This document shows positions 25,795-35,168 of a stretch of 40,746 nucleotides of DNA, one piece after another. Numbering within the stretch: position 1 is the first letter of the stretch; the number at the start of each line of letters is the position of its first letter. The position numbers and the translations under genes were made by a program. A model generated the notes under the pieces. The model ran no database searches, was not told the DNA's origin, and saw only the letters and a list, made by a program, of their open reading frames with translations. This DNA comes from Desulfobacteraceae bacterium (lineage in GTDB: Bacteria > Desulfobacterota > Desulfobacteria > Desulfobacterales > UBA2174), in assembly GCA_028700185.1 (NCBI GenBank), contig JAQVTF010000011.1, positions 1 to 40,746 on the forward strand. Direction: 5' to 3'.

Positions 25795-26781
25795 ATGAAA
25801 CCCAATGGCCCCGAAAGAATCACCTATGACCAGATGGAGAAGAGAACGTTGAAAAATAAAGTGCTTGTGGCGCTGGACGGCTCGGTCCACTCGATGGAGG
25901 CGGTGCGCTACGTGGCCACGGTGCTTCCCGCCGCCAACACCGAAGTGGTTTTGTGTCATGTGAGCAACGAGCTGCCCGAACTTTTTGACGACCTGGACGA
26001 CAACCCCCTTTACCGAACCAAGTTGACGGCCATCAGGGAGTGGATCGCCGATCATCGCCATGGTATCGGCGGCTTCATGGACCAGGCCTGCCGGTTGCTG
26101 GAAGATGCCGGCGTGCCGCCCGATGCCGTCACGGTGAAGTATCTACCCCGTCGGCTGGGGGTTTGCCAGGATCTGATCCGGGAAATTTACGACGGTTACA
26201 GCGCTGTGGTGGTGGGCCGGGCCGGCATGAGCCGCATCAAGGATATCATGTTCAAGAGTGCCTCGGTGCACCTGGTGGGCAAGGTCCGCCATATTCCCGT
26301 CATCGTGGTGGGGGGGCCGCCCATATCCAAACGGGTGATGATCGCCTTCGATGGGTCCCACGATGCCCTGAAGGGGGTCTCCTGGGTGGGGTCCCTGTTG
26401 GCCGGTGGGGACAACGAAGTCATCACCTACAGTATTCTGAGCACCACCGGGCATTTCTGGGTTGGTGAAAAGGAGGTCTGCCTGCCCAAAAACGTCCCCG
26501 ATCCGCTGGCCGTGGGGCGAGAACTGGTGGGGACGCACCTGGAAGCGGCCCGAAACTGTCTCTGCGCCGCCGGTATGTGCGCCGAGCGCATCGCCTGCCG
26601 CCTCATCGCCCTGGAGCGCGATCGGGCCTCCGCCCTGGTGGAAACCGCCATGGGGTGCGGCTACGGGACCCTGGTGGTGGGGCGCCGCGGCCTGATCAGT
26701 TTCATCGAGGCGGTTTTCAGGGGGCGGGTGAGCCAAAAGGTACTCAAGATGGCCGAGGATCTCACCGTCTGGATCGTTTGA
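25795..26781 (+). CDS. Tandem universal stress protein (UspA family)
   Basis: A 328-aa protein with two Usp domains. Domain 1 (about residues 22-165) starts VLVALDGSVHS and has VVVGRAGMSR. Domain 2 (about 170-328) starts RVMIAFDGSHDA and has the ATP-loop-like LVVGRRGLISF. Usp proteins bind ATP or act as dimers under stress or starvation. The start is uncertain: ATG 25795 has only a short AGGA, ATG 25834 is weak, and TTG 25849 has GGAGA about 8 nt upstream and fits the usual start of a Usp domain. The divergent rnf operon shares its upstream region. Confidence 0.88.
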   Translation: MKPNGPERITYDQMEKRTLKNKVLVALDGSVHSMEAVRYVATVLPAANTEVVLCHVSNELPELFDDLDDNPLYRTKLTAIREWIADHRHGIGGFMDQACRLLEDAGVPPDAVTVKYLPRRLGVCQDLIREIYDGYSAVVVGRAGMSRIKDIMFKSASVHLVGKVRHIPVIVVGGPPISKRVMIAFDGSHDALKGVSWVGSLLAGGDNEVITYSILSTTGHFWVGEKEVCLPKNVPDPLAVGRELVGTHLEAARNCLCAAGMCAERIACRLIALERDRASALVETAMGCGYGTLVVGRRGLISFIEAVFRGRVSQKVLKMAEDLTVWIV

Positions 26782-26929
26782 TCGGTGCCGAGGGTCTTGA
26801 CGCTTGATTTCGGGCCTCCGGTTGCGCTATTTTTTTGAAAATTTGGAATTTTTCCATGCGGTGCCGCGTGAGTCCCAATGACGCCGGGGCGCGCCGGCGC
26901 CGCGGGCTTGAATCAACCCCTTTTCGGCA

Positions 26930-26957
26930 TTGACATCATCGTCGTTGCCGCTACGAA
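26930..26957 (+). promoter_or_regulatory. Possible promoter for ilvE
   Basis: A perfect TTGACA (26930-26935), a 16-nt spacer and a weak TACGAA (26952-26957), 43 nt before the ilvE start. Confidence 0.3.
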
Positions 26958-26999
26958 GCGCCGTGATGCGCCGGTGTCGCGACCCTTCGAGGAGGATCC

Positions 27000-28061
27000 A
27001 TGCAGATCAAGGTCACCCGCGTCGCCCAGCCGAAGACCAAGCCGGACGAAACCCGCCTCGGCTTTGGCCAGATCTTCACCGACCACATGTTCAACATGGA
27101 TTACAGCCCAGACCAGGGCTGGCACGATCCGCGCATCGAGCCCTACGGGCCTTTCGCCATGCAGCCGTCGGCCATGGTGCTGCACTACGGCCAGGCAATT
27201 TTCGAAGGGCTCAAGGCTTATCGCAATCCGGCCGGTGGGATTCAGCTTTTTCGGCCTCGGGCCAACATCGAGCGGCTCAACCGTTCCGCCAGGCGGATGT
27301 GCATCCCCGAGATGGATCCTGACCAGGTGCTGGAGAGCTTGAAAGCACTGCTGCGTCTCGAGCAGGACTGGGTGCCGCGGGCACCGGGAACGTCGCTTTA
27401 CATTCGGCCCACCGTCATTGCCACCGACCCGTTTCTCGGGGTGCGCGCCTCGTTCACCTACCGTTTTTTCATCATCCTCTCGCCGGTGGGGGCCTACTAT
27501 CCCGAGGGGTTCAACCCGGTGAAGATCTGGGTGACCCGCGACCACGTGCGGGCCGTGCGCGGCGGGGTCGGTGAAGCCAAGACCCCGGGCAACTACGCCG
27601 CCAGCCTGCTCGCCGGCGAAGAAGCCCACCGGGCCGGCTACACCCAGGTGCTCTGGCTTGACGGGGTGGAGCAGAAGTACATCGAGGAAGTCGGCGCGAT
27701 GAACATCTTTTTCGTCATCGACGGCGAGGTGGTCACCCCGGCCCTCAACGGCAGCATCCTGCCGGGCGTCACCCGCGACTCGGTGCTTGCCATGGCGCGT
27801 CACTGGGGGCTCAAGGCCAGCGAGCGGCGTATCGGCATCGATGAGGTGGTGGCCGCCCACGAGGCCGGTCGACTGTCGGAGATCTTCGGCGCCGGCACCG
27901 CGGCGGTGATCTCGCCGGTGGGGGAACTGCGCTACGGCGACCAGACCCTGGCGGTGGGCGGCGGCAAAGTCGGTCCCCTCAGCCAGCGGCTCTACGACGA
28001 GCTGGTGGCTATCCAGTACGGCAAGGCGCCGGATCCCATGGGGTGGGTGGAACCGGTCTGA
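27000..28061 (+). CDS. ilvE: Branched-chain amino acid aminotransferase
   Basis: A 353-aa class IV aminotransferase of the long BCAT type. The PLP lysine is Lys194 in EAKTPGNYAASL, with LHYGQAIFEGLKAYR, EEVGAMNIFFV and EIFGAGTAAVISPVG all intact. It transfers the amino group between glutamate and the keto acids of Leu, Ile and Val in the cytoplasm. GAGGAGG lies 5 nt before the ATG. It is 63 nt upstream of the UGPase gene on the same strand, but a metabolic link to glucan storage is not evident. Confidence 0.95.
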   Translation: MQIKVTRVAQPKTKPDETRLGFGQIFTDHMFNMDYSPDQGWHDPRIEPYGPFAMQPSAMVLHYGQAIFEGLKAYRNPAGGIQLFRPRANIERLNRSARRMCIPEMDPDQVLESLKALLRLEQDWVPRAPGTSLYIRPTVIATDPFLGVRASFTYRFFIILSPVGAYYPEGFNPVKIWVTRDHVRAVRGGVGEAKTPGNYAASLLAGEEAHRAGYTQVLWLDGVEQKYIEEVGAMNIFFVIDGEVVTPALNGSILPGVTRDSVLAMARHWGLKASERRIGIDEVVAAHEAGRLSEIFGAGTAAVISPVGELRYGDQTLAVGGGKVGPLSQRLYDELVAIQYGKAPDPMGWVEPV

Positions 28062-28124
28062 CCACGGGCTGTCGGCCGCCGTCAAACCGAAGGACGCCGT
28101 CCAATCGACACGCGAGGAGCACTC

Positions 28125-29507
28125 ATGCTGGAAGCACACCTGGAGGCCTTTGAGACCAAGATGCGCCAGGCGGGTTTGCCCCGCGAGATCATCGACACCT
28201 TTGGCGACTACTACCGGCAGTTGGTCAACGGAGAGACCGGGTTGATCCCGGATGCCGAGATCCAGCCGGTGGCCGAGGGGGCGATTCCTTCCCTCGACGC
28301 CCTTGGAGACTACGTCCAGACGGGGGTCGAGGCGCTGCCCCGATCGGTGATGATCGTGCTCAACGGCGGCCTGGGCACCACCATGGGCCTGACCCGGGCC
28401 AAGTCGTTGATGCGCGTCAAGGACGGGTTGACCTTCCTGGAGGTCATCGTTGGCCAGACGGCCCGGCGCCGGGTCCGTCTGGCGCTGATGAACAGCTTCA
28501 GCACCGACCGGGACACCCGGGAGGCCCTGGACCGCATCGCTCCGGCCCAGGCGCCCCTGATGTTCATGCAGCACAAGTATCCCAAGGTGCTGCGCGCGGG
28601 GCTGGCCCCGGCCCACTGGGCTCCGGCGCCGGAACTGGAGTGGAACCCGCCGGGCCACGGCGACGTGTTCATGGCCCTGTGGGTGTCCGGTACCCTCGAC
28701 CGTCTGTTGAACGAAGGGATCCGTTATGCCCTGATCCGCAACGTGGACAACCTCGGGGCCTCTCTGGACGAGGGCCTGCTGGGGTACCTGGCCGCCGAAA
28801 ACCTGCCGTTCATGATGGAGGTGGCCCTCAAGACCCCTTCGGATGTCAAGGGCGGCCACATCGCCCGCCACCGCAGCGGGCGTCTCATCCTGCGCGAGGC
28901 GGCCCAGTGTCCGCCATCGGAGATGGAGGCCTTCACCGACATCACGCGTTACCGATTTTTCAACACCAACAACGTTTGGATCCACCTCGAAGCGCTCAAG
29001 GAACTGATCCGCCAGAACGGCCGGGTGCGTTTGCCCATCATCCTCAACCCCAAGACCCTCGACCCCCGCAACGCCCAGAGTCCGCCGGTCTACCAGATCG
29101 AAACCGCCATGGGCGCGGCCATCGGGCTCTTCGAGGGCGCCGGGGCGGTCCGGGTGCCGCGCACGCGCTTTATCCCCGTCAAGAGTACCAATGAACTGCT
29201 GGCCGTGCGCAGTGATTGCTACGTGTTCACCGATGGGCAACTGCTGAGACCCAACCCGCAACGCAGCGCGCCGGAAATCGACATCCGGCTCGATCCGGCT
29301 TTTTTTGGCCATCGCGAAAGGTTCAACGCCCGGATCCCGGTGGGGAACGAACCGTCGTTGAAGGATTGCCGATCGCTTTCCGTCACCGGGGACGTCCGCT
29401 TCGAGGCTGGCGTGCGACTGGTGGGGGCGGTGCGGATTGTCAACAACGGTCCCACCCAGGCGGTGATCCCGGCCGGATCGGTCATCGAAGGCGACCTGGT
29501 GTTTTAA
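28125..29507 (+). CDS. UTP-glucose-1-phosphate uridylyltransferase, eukaryote-like UGP2 type
   Basis: A 460-aa enzyme of the UDPGP family. The nucleotide-binding loop is LNGGLGTTMGLTRAKSLM near residues 79-96, with NSFSTDRDT, EWNPPGHGDVFMAL and IRNVDNLGAS following in the family order. The C-terminal third is a left-handed beta-helix-like segment (GDVRFEAGVRLVGAVRIVNN). This is the UGP2 type of animals, plants and fungi, not the bacterial GalU type. It makes UDP-glucose. CACGCGAGGAG precedes the ATG. The next gene starts 3 nt after its stop. Confidence 0.92.
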   Translation: MLEAHLEAFETKMRQAGLPREIIDTFGDYYRQLVNGETGLIPDAEIQPVAEGAIPSLDALGDYVQTGVEALPRSVMIVLNGGLGTTMGLTRAKSLMRVKDGLTFLEVIVGQTARRRVRLALMNSFSTDRDTREALDRIAPAQAPLMFMQHKYPKVLRAGLAPAHWAPAPELEWNPPGHGDVFMALWVSGTLDRLLNEGIRYALIRNVDNLGASLDEGLLGYLAAENLPFMMEVALKTPSDVKGGHIARHRSGRLILREAAQCPPSEMEAFTDITRYRFFNTNNVWIHLEALKELIRQNGRVRLPIILNPKTLDPRNAQSPPVYQIETAMGAAIGLFEGAGAVRVPRTRFIPVKSTNELLAVRSDCYVFTDGQLLRPNPQRSAPEIDIRLDPAFFGHRERFNARIPVGNEPSLKDCRSLSVTGDVRFEAGVRLVGAVRIVNNGPTQAVIPAGSVIEGDLVF

Positions 29508-29510
29508 ATC

Positions 29511-30776
29511 ATGGGAAAACGTATCGGCTTCGTCTCGACCCGTTTTTGCGGCACCGACGGCGTGACCCTCGAAGCGGCCAAGTGGGCCGAGGTGCTCACC
29601 GGCGCCGGGCATCAGTGCTTCTGGTTCGCCGGCGAACTGGACCGTGAACCCCAGGCACGCTTTCTCGTCCCGGAAGCCCACTTTCACCACCCGGAAAACC
29701 GCTGGATCGCTTCCCGGGTGTTTGGCTGCAAGCGACGGGAGCCGGAAGTCAGCGAGCGGATTCATGCCATGGCGGCTCGGCTCAAGGAACAACTGCACCG
29801 GTTCATCGCCGAATTCGCCATCGACCTGGTCATTGCCCAGAACGTGCTCACCATTCCCATGCACATTCCCCTGGGGGCGGCCCTCACCGAGACCATCGCC
29901 GAGACCCTGATCCCCACCATCGCCCACCACCACGACTTCTACTGGGAACGGACGCGGTTCTCGGTCTCGGCGGTGGGGGACTACCTGCGCATGGCCTTTC
30001 CGCCCAGCCTGCCCAACATCGCCCACGTCACCATCAACTCCATGGCCCAGGAAGAGCTGGCGCTGCGCACCGGGCTCAGCTCCATCGTGATTCCCAACGT
30101 GGTGGATTTCGAGAACCCGCCCCGTTTCAGCGCCGAGCGCAAGGCCGAGGTGCGCCGTTCCATCGACTTGGCGCCCGAGGACATCATGATCCTACAGCCC
30201 ACGCGCATCGTCCAGCGCAAGGGAATCGAACACGCCATCGAGTTGGTGAGGGAACTGGGAGACCCGCGTTGCAAGCTGGTCATCAGTCACGAGGCGGGCG
30301 ACGAGGGCTACGAGTACCGCGACTGGCTGGTGGAGTACGCCCGGGCCGGGGGGGTGGACCTGCGCCTGGTAAGAACCAGCGTCAGCGATCCTTTCAACCA
30401 CCGCAATTGCAAACAGGGGAACGGGGACACCCTGTGGGAGATTTATCCCCACGCCGATTTCATCACCTACCCGAGTCTCTACGAAGGATTCGGCAACGCT
30501 TTTCTCGAAGCGGTCTATTTTCGCAAGCCGCTGTTGATCAACCGGTATGCCACCTTCGTCCGCGACATCGAGCCCATGGGCTTCGACCTGGTGGCCATGG
30601 ACGGGTTTCTCACCCACCGCAACGTGGCGCAGGTGCGCGAGTTGCTCGTCAATCCCGAGCGCCGGGGAGCCATGGTGGAAAAAAACTACGCCATCGCCGC
30701 CCGGCACTTCAGCTTTGCGGTGCTGCGCAAACATCTCAACTACCTGCTGATCAACTTCTTCGGGATGGACGGATGA
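29511..30776 (+). CDS. GT4-family glycosyltransferase
   Basis: A 421-aa GT-B enzyme. The N-terminal half has the acceptor-domain start IGFVSTRFCGTDGVTLEAAKW and an HHHDFYWER motif. The C-terminal half has ILQPTRIVQRKGIEHAIELV and the donor-site EGFGNAFLEAVYF with its E-x7-E pair. The donor could be UDP-glucose made by the neighbour 3 nt upstream. The acceptor is unknown. It may prime or modify glucan, or make a compatible solute such as a glucosylated glycerate; nothing in the sequence decides this. Confidence 0.85.
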   Translation: MGKRIGFVSTRFCGTDGVTLEAAKWAEVLTGAGHQCFWFAGELDREPQARFLVPEAHFHHPENRWIASRVFGCKRREPEVSERIHAMAARLKEQLHRFIAEFAIDLVIAQNVLTIPMHIPLGAALTETIAETLIPTIAHHHDFYWERTRFSVSAVGDYLRMAFPPSLPNIAHVTINSMAQEELALRTGLSSIVIPNVVDFENPPRFSAERKAEVRRSIDLAPEDIMILQPTRIVQRKGIEHAIELVRELGDPRCKLVISHEAGDEGYEYRDWLVEYARAGGVDLRLVRTSVSDPFNHRNCKQGNGDTLWEIYPHADFITYPSLYEGFGNAFLEAVYFRKPLLINRYATFVRDIEPMGFDLVAMDGFLTHRNVAQVRELLVNPERRGAMVEKNYAIAARHFSFAVLRKHLNYLLINFFGMDG

Positions 30777-30837
30777 TGACCAATCGCCCCTTCGCCACCC
30801 CCAACCCGCAACCTGTAACGTGTCACGCGAGCCCTGA

Positions 30838-33800
30838 ATGATCCATCTTGCCACCCTGATCCAGGAGCCGGCCCCGGGCCAACGCCTGATCCGTTTTGCC
30901 GGTGATGTGCTCGCCCTGCGCCTGAGACTGCCGGAGCCCATGCCCGGTACGGCCTGGATTCGGACCAACGTCGGCCGTGCGGCGATTCGCCGCGGTGAAA
31001 TCATCGCCTCGGTGGAGGCCCACCGCCCCTTTTCCGGTCACGACTGGACCGACGTGGTGATGCGCCCGCTGGACGAGCTGACCTTCGAGGCGCGCTTGCC
31101 CCTGGTGGAGATCGGCCAGTACTGCGCCAAGTGCTTCTTTCTGCCCGAAGGCAGCGATCAGCCCCTCTGGCCCCCGGGCGACAATGTGGCCATCAAGGTC
31201 GAGCCGGCCGACACCTGCTGCGCCAACATCATCTACAACGCCTTCGTGCGGCAGTTCGGCCCCAACCGGGACGGCAGGGGCAGCGGCGGGGATCCCGAGG
31301 CCATCGCCGCCCTGGACCGATGCGGGTATACGGTAATTCCTCCCAGCGGGACCTTTCGCGACCTCATCGCCCACCTCGATTTTATCTTCGACCAACTCGG
31401 CTGCCGCTACGTTCAACTTCTGCCGATCCACCGCGTTCCCACCACCTATGCCCGCATGGGCCGTTTCGGCAGCCCTTACGCGGCCTTGAGTTTCACCGGC
31501 GTCGATCCGGCACTGGCGGTCTTCGACCCGTCGGCCACCCCCATGGAACAGTTTCTTGAGCTGGCGGACGCCATCCACGCCCGGGAGGGGAAGCTGATCC
31601 TGGACATCGCCATCAACCACACCGGCTGGGCGGCCCGTCTGCATCACGAGCATCCCGAGTGGCTGGTGCGTGACCCGGGAGGCCGGATCGAGACCCCCGG
31701 GGCCTGGGGGGTGGTCTGGGCCGATCTGACCCGGCTGGACTACCGGCGCCGGGACTTGTGGCGCTACATGGCCGATGTCTTTCTGACCTGGTGCCGCCGA
31801 GGGGTGGACGGGTTTCGCTGCGACGCCGGTTACATGGTGCCGCTGGAGGCTTGGCGCTACATCATCGCCGCCGTGCGGTTGCAGTTTCCCTACACGCTCT
31901 TTTTTCTCGAGGGGCTCGGCGGCAAGGTGTCGGTGACCCGCGCCCTGCTGCAGGAGGCCAATTTCAACTGGGCCTATTCGGAACTGTTTCAGAACTACGA
32001 CCGGGGGCAGATCGAGTACTACCTGCCGCCGGCCATCGAGATCGCCGAGGGGGATGGGGCCCTGGTGCACTTTGCCGAAACCCATGACAACAACCGCCTG
32101 GCGGCCCGGTCCCACGAATTCGCCCGTCTGCGCACCGCTCTGTGCGCCCTGTGCGCCCACCAGGGGGCCTTCGCTTTCACCAACGGCGTCGAGTGGCTCG
32201 CCACCGAGAAGATCGACGTGCACGGCGCCCCCAGTCTCAACTGGGGGGCTTCGCCGAATCTGGTGGACCATCTGGCCCGCCTACACACCCTGCTGCGCCA
32301 CCATCCGGTGTTCCACGACCGGGTTGCCCAGCGGCTCGTTCAGGCCGGGGTGGGAAACCATGTGGTGATCGAACGGCGCCATGGACCTTCCGGCCGACGG
32401 CTGTGGATCACGGCCAACCTCGACGATCGCCAGCCCGTGATCGCCCTGTGGCGGTGCGACGCCGATCCCGGCAACTGGATCGACCTGCTGGCCGGCGAGG
32501 CCACAACGGTGGAGCGGGTGGACGGTCTGCTTGCCTGTCACCTGGCCCCGGGTCAGGTGCGCTGTCTCAGCCGGCATCCCGAAGATTTGAACCTGCTCAG
32601 CGGCCAGGGCCACCGGACGCCGCCCCGGGCCCTGGTCCAACGCCTGCGCGCCGTGGTGCTGCGGGTGTACCGCTATTTTTACGGCGATGGCGATCTGGCC
32701 GATTTCGATCCAGAAAGTCAAGCGGTGGCGCTTTGCAAGGATCCGGAAGCCTTCTGCGCCCGCTTGGATCCCGCCCGTCCACCGGTGGCGGCGGTGGTGG
32801 CGTGGAACTGGCCCGGGGATGTCCGGCGTCAGGTGATGGTGCCTCCGGGGCACTTTCTCCTGGTCCGTGCCGCCCACCGTTTCCGGGTGCGGCTGGTGGA
32901 AGACGAGCGAACCCTTGCCATGGAAGATGCCCTGCCGTTGACCGATGGGGGGTTTTTCGCCTTGTTGAAGCCGCCGGCACCGGTGGCCGACTGGACCGAG
33001 CGGTTCTTGGCGCTGGCGGTGTACGAGAACGGCGATGGGGCGACAAGGGCCCATGGGCCGCTGTTGTTTTTGCCCCCGGCGGGCACCGGTCGGCCCAAGC
33101 GGATCTTCACGCGGCCAGATGCGAAAAACCATCTGCTGGCGCTTCTGACCAACGGCCGTGGCGGCATGGCCCGGGCCCATGCGGCCTGGGGACAACTTGG
33201 CAGCAAGTACGACGCCCTGTTGGCCGCCAATCTCGATCCCGCCGTACCGGTGGACCGCTGGATGCTGTTGACGCGCTGCCGGGCCTGGATCGTCTTTCAG
33301 GGATACTCGACCCCGGTGGTCCGCGATGGGCTGGAGCGTTTCTTCCTCGATGCCCAAGGCCGTCCCTGCTGGCATTTCACCCTGCCGGCGGGCCAGGGGC
33401 AACACCTGGAGCTGGCGGTGCGCATGGAGATGCCCGACGGGCAGAACGCCCTGCACATCACCTTTCAACGGGCGGCGGCGGACCAACCCGATCGCTTGGC
33501 TGATGACCGCCCCGTGCGGCTGATCCTGCGACCGGACATTGAGGATCGCAGCTTTCACGATCTCACCAAGGCCTACACCGGTCCGGAAAACCGTTGGCCC
33601 GTTGCGGTGGCCGCTTTCCCCGACGGATTCCGGTTCGCCCCGGACCCGTCGCGGATCCTTTCCGTGCGTCTGCCGGGCGGGATTTTTCAACAGGAGCCGG
33701 AATGGCATTACATGGTGCACCGGCCGCTGGAGGCGGAAAGAGGAATGGACCCGGATTCAGACCTGTTCAGCCCGGGCTATTTCAGCATCCCGCTGTCCGG

Positions 33801-35106
33801 CGGACAGCGGGTGCGCCTGGAGGCCTCGGCCGATGGTGATGCGCCGTCCGACACACCGGAAGTCGGTTCCGTCCCCGGGGCGCCCCCGCCGCCGCAGCCG
33901 GTGGGTGTTCTGCTGGGCAGATCCCTGTCGCGCTTCGTGGTGCGGCGGGACCGTCATCGCACCGTCATTGCCGGCTACCCCTGGTTTCTGGATTGGGGGC
34001 GTGACACGCTGATCGTGGTCCGGGGACTCATCGCTGACGGCCGTCTGGCCGAGGCCCGCGACATCCTGGTCCAGTTCGCGTCCTTCGAGGACCATGGCAC
34101 CCTGCCCAACATGATTCGGGGGCGCGACGCCACCAACCGGGACACCTCCGATGCCCCCTTGTGGTTTTGCGTGGCCTGCCGCGACTACCTCAAGGCATCC
34201 GGCAACAAGGATCTGTTGGCGGCCGTTTGTGGCGGTCGCCGCCTGAGGAAGGTGATTTTGGATCTCGGTCGGGGATTGTGCGCCGGCGCTTCCAACGGGG
34301 TGGGGATGGATCCGGCCACCGGTTTGCTCTTCAGCCCGGCCCATTTTACCTGGATGGACACCAACCATCCGGCCGGATCGCCCCGCCAGGGGTATCCGGT
34401 GGAGATTCAGGCCCTCTGGCACGCCGCGCTGGAGCTGATGGCCACTCTGGATGCCAAGGGGCCGTGGCAGCGGCTGGCGGCACAGGTCAGGCACTCATTC
34501 ACCCAGTTGTTCTGGGACGGGGAGTTGGGGTATCTGGTGGATTGCCGTCACGCCGATCCGGGGGTGCCGGCCACCCGAGCCGAGGCGGACGACGCCTTGC
34601 GGCCCAATCAGTTATTCGCCGTCACCCTGGGGGCGGTGCCCGATCCGGTGGTGGCGGCCGCGGTGGTTCGGTCCTGTCGGGAGCTGCTCGTCCCTGGCGC
34701 GGTGCGCAGCCTGGCGGACCGGCCGGTGCGCCGGCCCCTTCCGGTGATGCACAACGGCCAGTTGCTCAACGATCCCCACCACCCTTACCAGGGGCGCTAC
34801 CAGGGCGACGAGGACAGTCTGCGCAAACCGGCCTACCACAACGGAACGGCCTGGACCTGGATTTTTCCGGTCTTTTGCGAGGCCTGGGCAATCGCCTTCG
34901 GTCCGGCCGGATTGCCGGCGGCCCGGTGCTGGCTGGAAAGCAGCCTGCGCCTCATGGGGGCGGGCTGTCTGGAGCAGGTGCCGGAGATTCTCGACGGCGA
35001 TGCCCCCCACACCCCACGCGGCTGTGATGCCCAGGCCTGGGGGATGAGCGAACTGCTGCGGGTCTGGCACCTTTTTCACCCGGACGAGGTGGCCGCGGAA
35101 TCCTGA
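30838..35106 (+). CDS. Fused GH13-GH133 glycogen debranching enzyme
   Basis: A 1422-aa single chain. The N-terminal part has a GH13 barrel with all catalytic residues: DIAINH (256-261), the nucleophile Asp329 in GFRCD, acid Glu358 in FFLEG, and His416-Asp417 in THDNN. A middle region of about 400 residues includes a GDE N-domain-like part. The C-terminal GH133 amylo-alpha-1,6-glucosidase domain has GYPWFLDWGRDT (1046-1057) and GCDAQAW (1395-1401). The order GH13 then GH133 is the order of eukaryotic glycogen debranching enzyme, where the halves act as 4-alpha-glucanotransferase and alpha-1,6-glucosidase. Whether the GH13 half here transfers or hydrolyses is not settled by sequence. Confidence 0.93.
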   Translation: MIHLATLIQEPAPGQRLIRFAGDVLALRLRLPEPMPGTAWIRTNVGRAAIRRGEIIASVEAHRPFSGHDWTDVVMRPLDELTFEARLPLVEIGQYCAKCFFLPEGSDQPLWPPGDNVAIKVEPADTCCANIIYNAFVRQFGPNRDGRGSGGDPEAIAALDRCGYTVIPPSGTFRDLIAHLDFIFDQLGCRYVQLLPIHRVPTTYARMGRFGSPYAALSFTGVDPALAVFDPSATPMEQFLELADAIHAREGKLILDIAINHTGWAARLHHEHPEWLVRDPGGRIETPGAWGVVWADLTRLDYRRRDLWRYMADVFLTWCRRGVDGFRCDAGYMVPLEAWRYIIAAVRLQFPYTLFFLEGLGGKVSVTRALLQEANFNWAYSELFQNYDRGQIEYYLPPAIEIAEGDGALVHFAETHDNNRLAARSHEFARLRTALCALCAHQGAFAFTNGVEWLATEKIDVHGAPSLNWGASPNLVDHLARLHTLLRHHPVFHDRVAQRLVQAGVGNHVVIERRHGPSGRRLWITANLDDRQPVIALWRCDADPGNWIDLLAGEATTVERVDGLLACHLAPGQVRCLSRHPEDLNLLSGQGHRTPPRALVQRLRAVVLRVYRYFYGDGDLADFDPESQAVALCKDPEAFCARLDPARPPVAAVVAWNWPGDVRRQVMVPPGHFLLVRAAHRFRVRLVEDERTLAMEDALPLTDGGFFALLKPPAPVADWTERFLALAVYENGDGATRAHGPLLFLPPAGTGRPKRIFTRPDAKNHLLALLTNGRGGMARAHAAWGQLGSKYDALLAANLDPAVPVDRWMLLTRCRAWIVFQGYSTPVVRDGLERFFLDAQGRPCWHFTLPAGQGQHLELAVRMEMPDGQNALHITFQRAAADQPDRLADDRPVRLILRPDIEDRSFHDLTKAYTGPENRWPVAVAAFPDGFRFAPDPSRILSVRLPGGIFQQEPEWHYMVHRPLEAERGMDPDSDLFSPGYFSIPLSGGQRVRLEASADGDAPSDTPEVGSVPGAPPPPQPVGVLLGRSLSRFVVRRDRHRTVIAGYPWFLDWGRDTLIVVRGLIADGRLAEARDILVQFASFEDHGTLPNMIRGRDATNRDTSDAPLWFCVACRDYLKASGNKDLLAAVCGGRRLRKVILDLGRGLCAGASNGVGMDPATGLLFSPAHFTWMDTNHPAGSPRQGYPVEIQALWHAALELMATLDAKGPWQRLAAQVRHSFTQLFWDGELGYLVDCRHADPGVPATRAEADDALRPNQLFAVTLGAVPDPVVAAAVVRSCRELLVPGAVRSLADRPVRRPLPVMHNGQLLNDPHHPYQGRYQGDEDSLRKPAYHNGTAWTWIFPVFCEAWAIAFGPAGLPAARCWLESSLRLMGAGCLEQVPEILDGDAPHTPRGCDAQAWGMSELLRVWHLFHPDEVAAES

Positions 35107-35168
35107 CCTTCGGCTTTTCGCGTCTGCCACCGATGGCCGCCGTTTTTCCCGACTTCAGGATCCTCGCA

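Noticed and set aside
26913-30026. A 1037-codon open frame on the minus strand
   Set aside because: It runs antisense to the clear ilvE, UGPase and GT4 genes and arises from high-GC codon bias; its translation is rich in His, Gly, Arg and Pro with no family motif.
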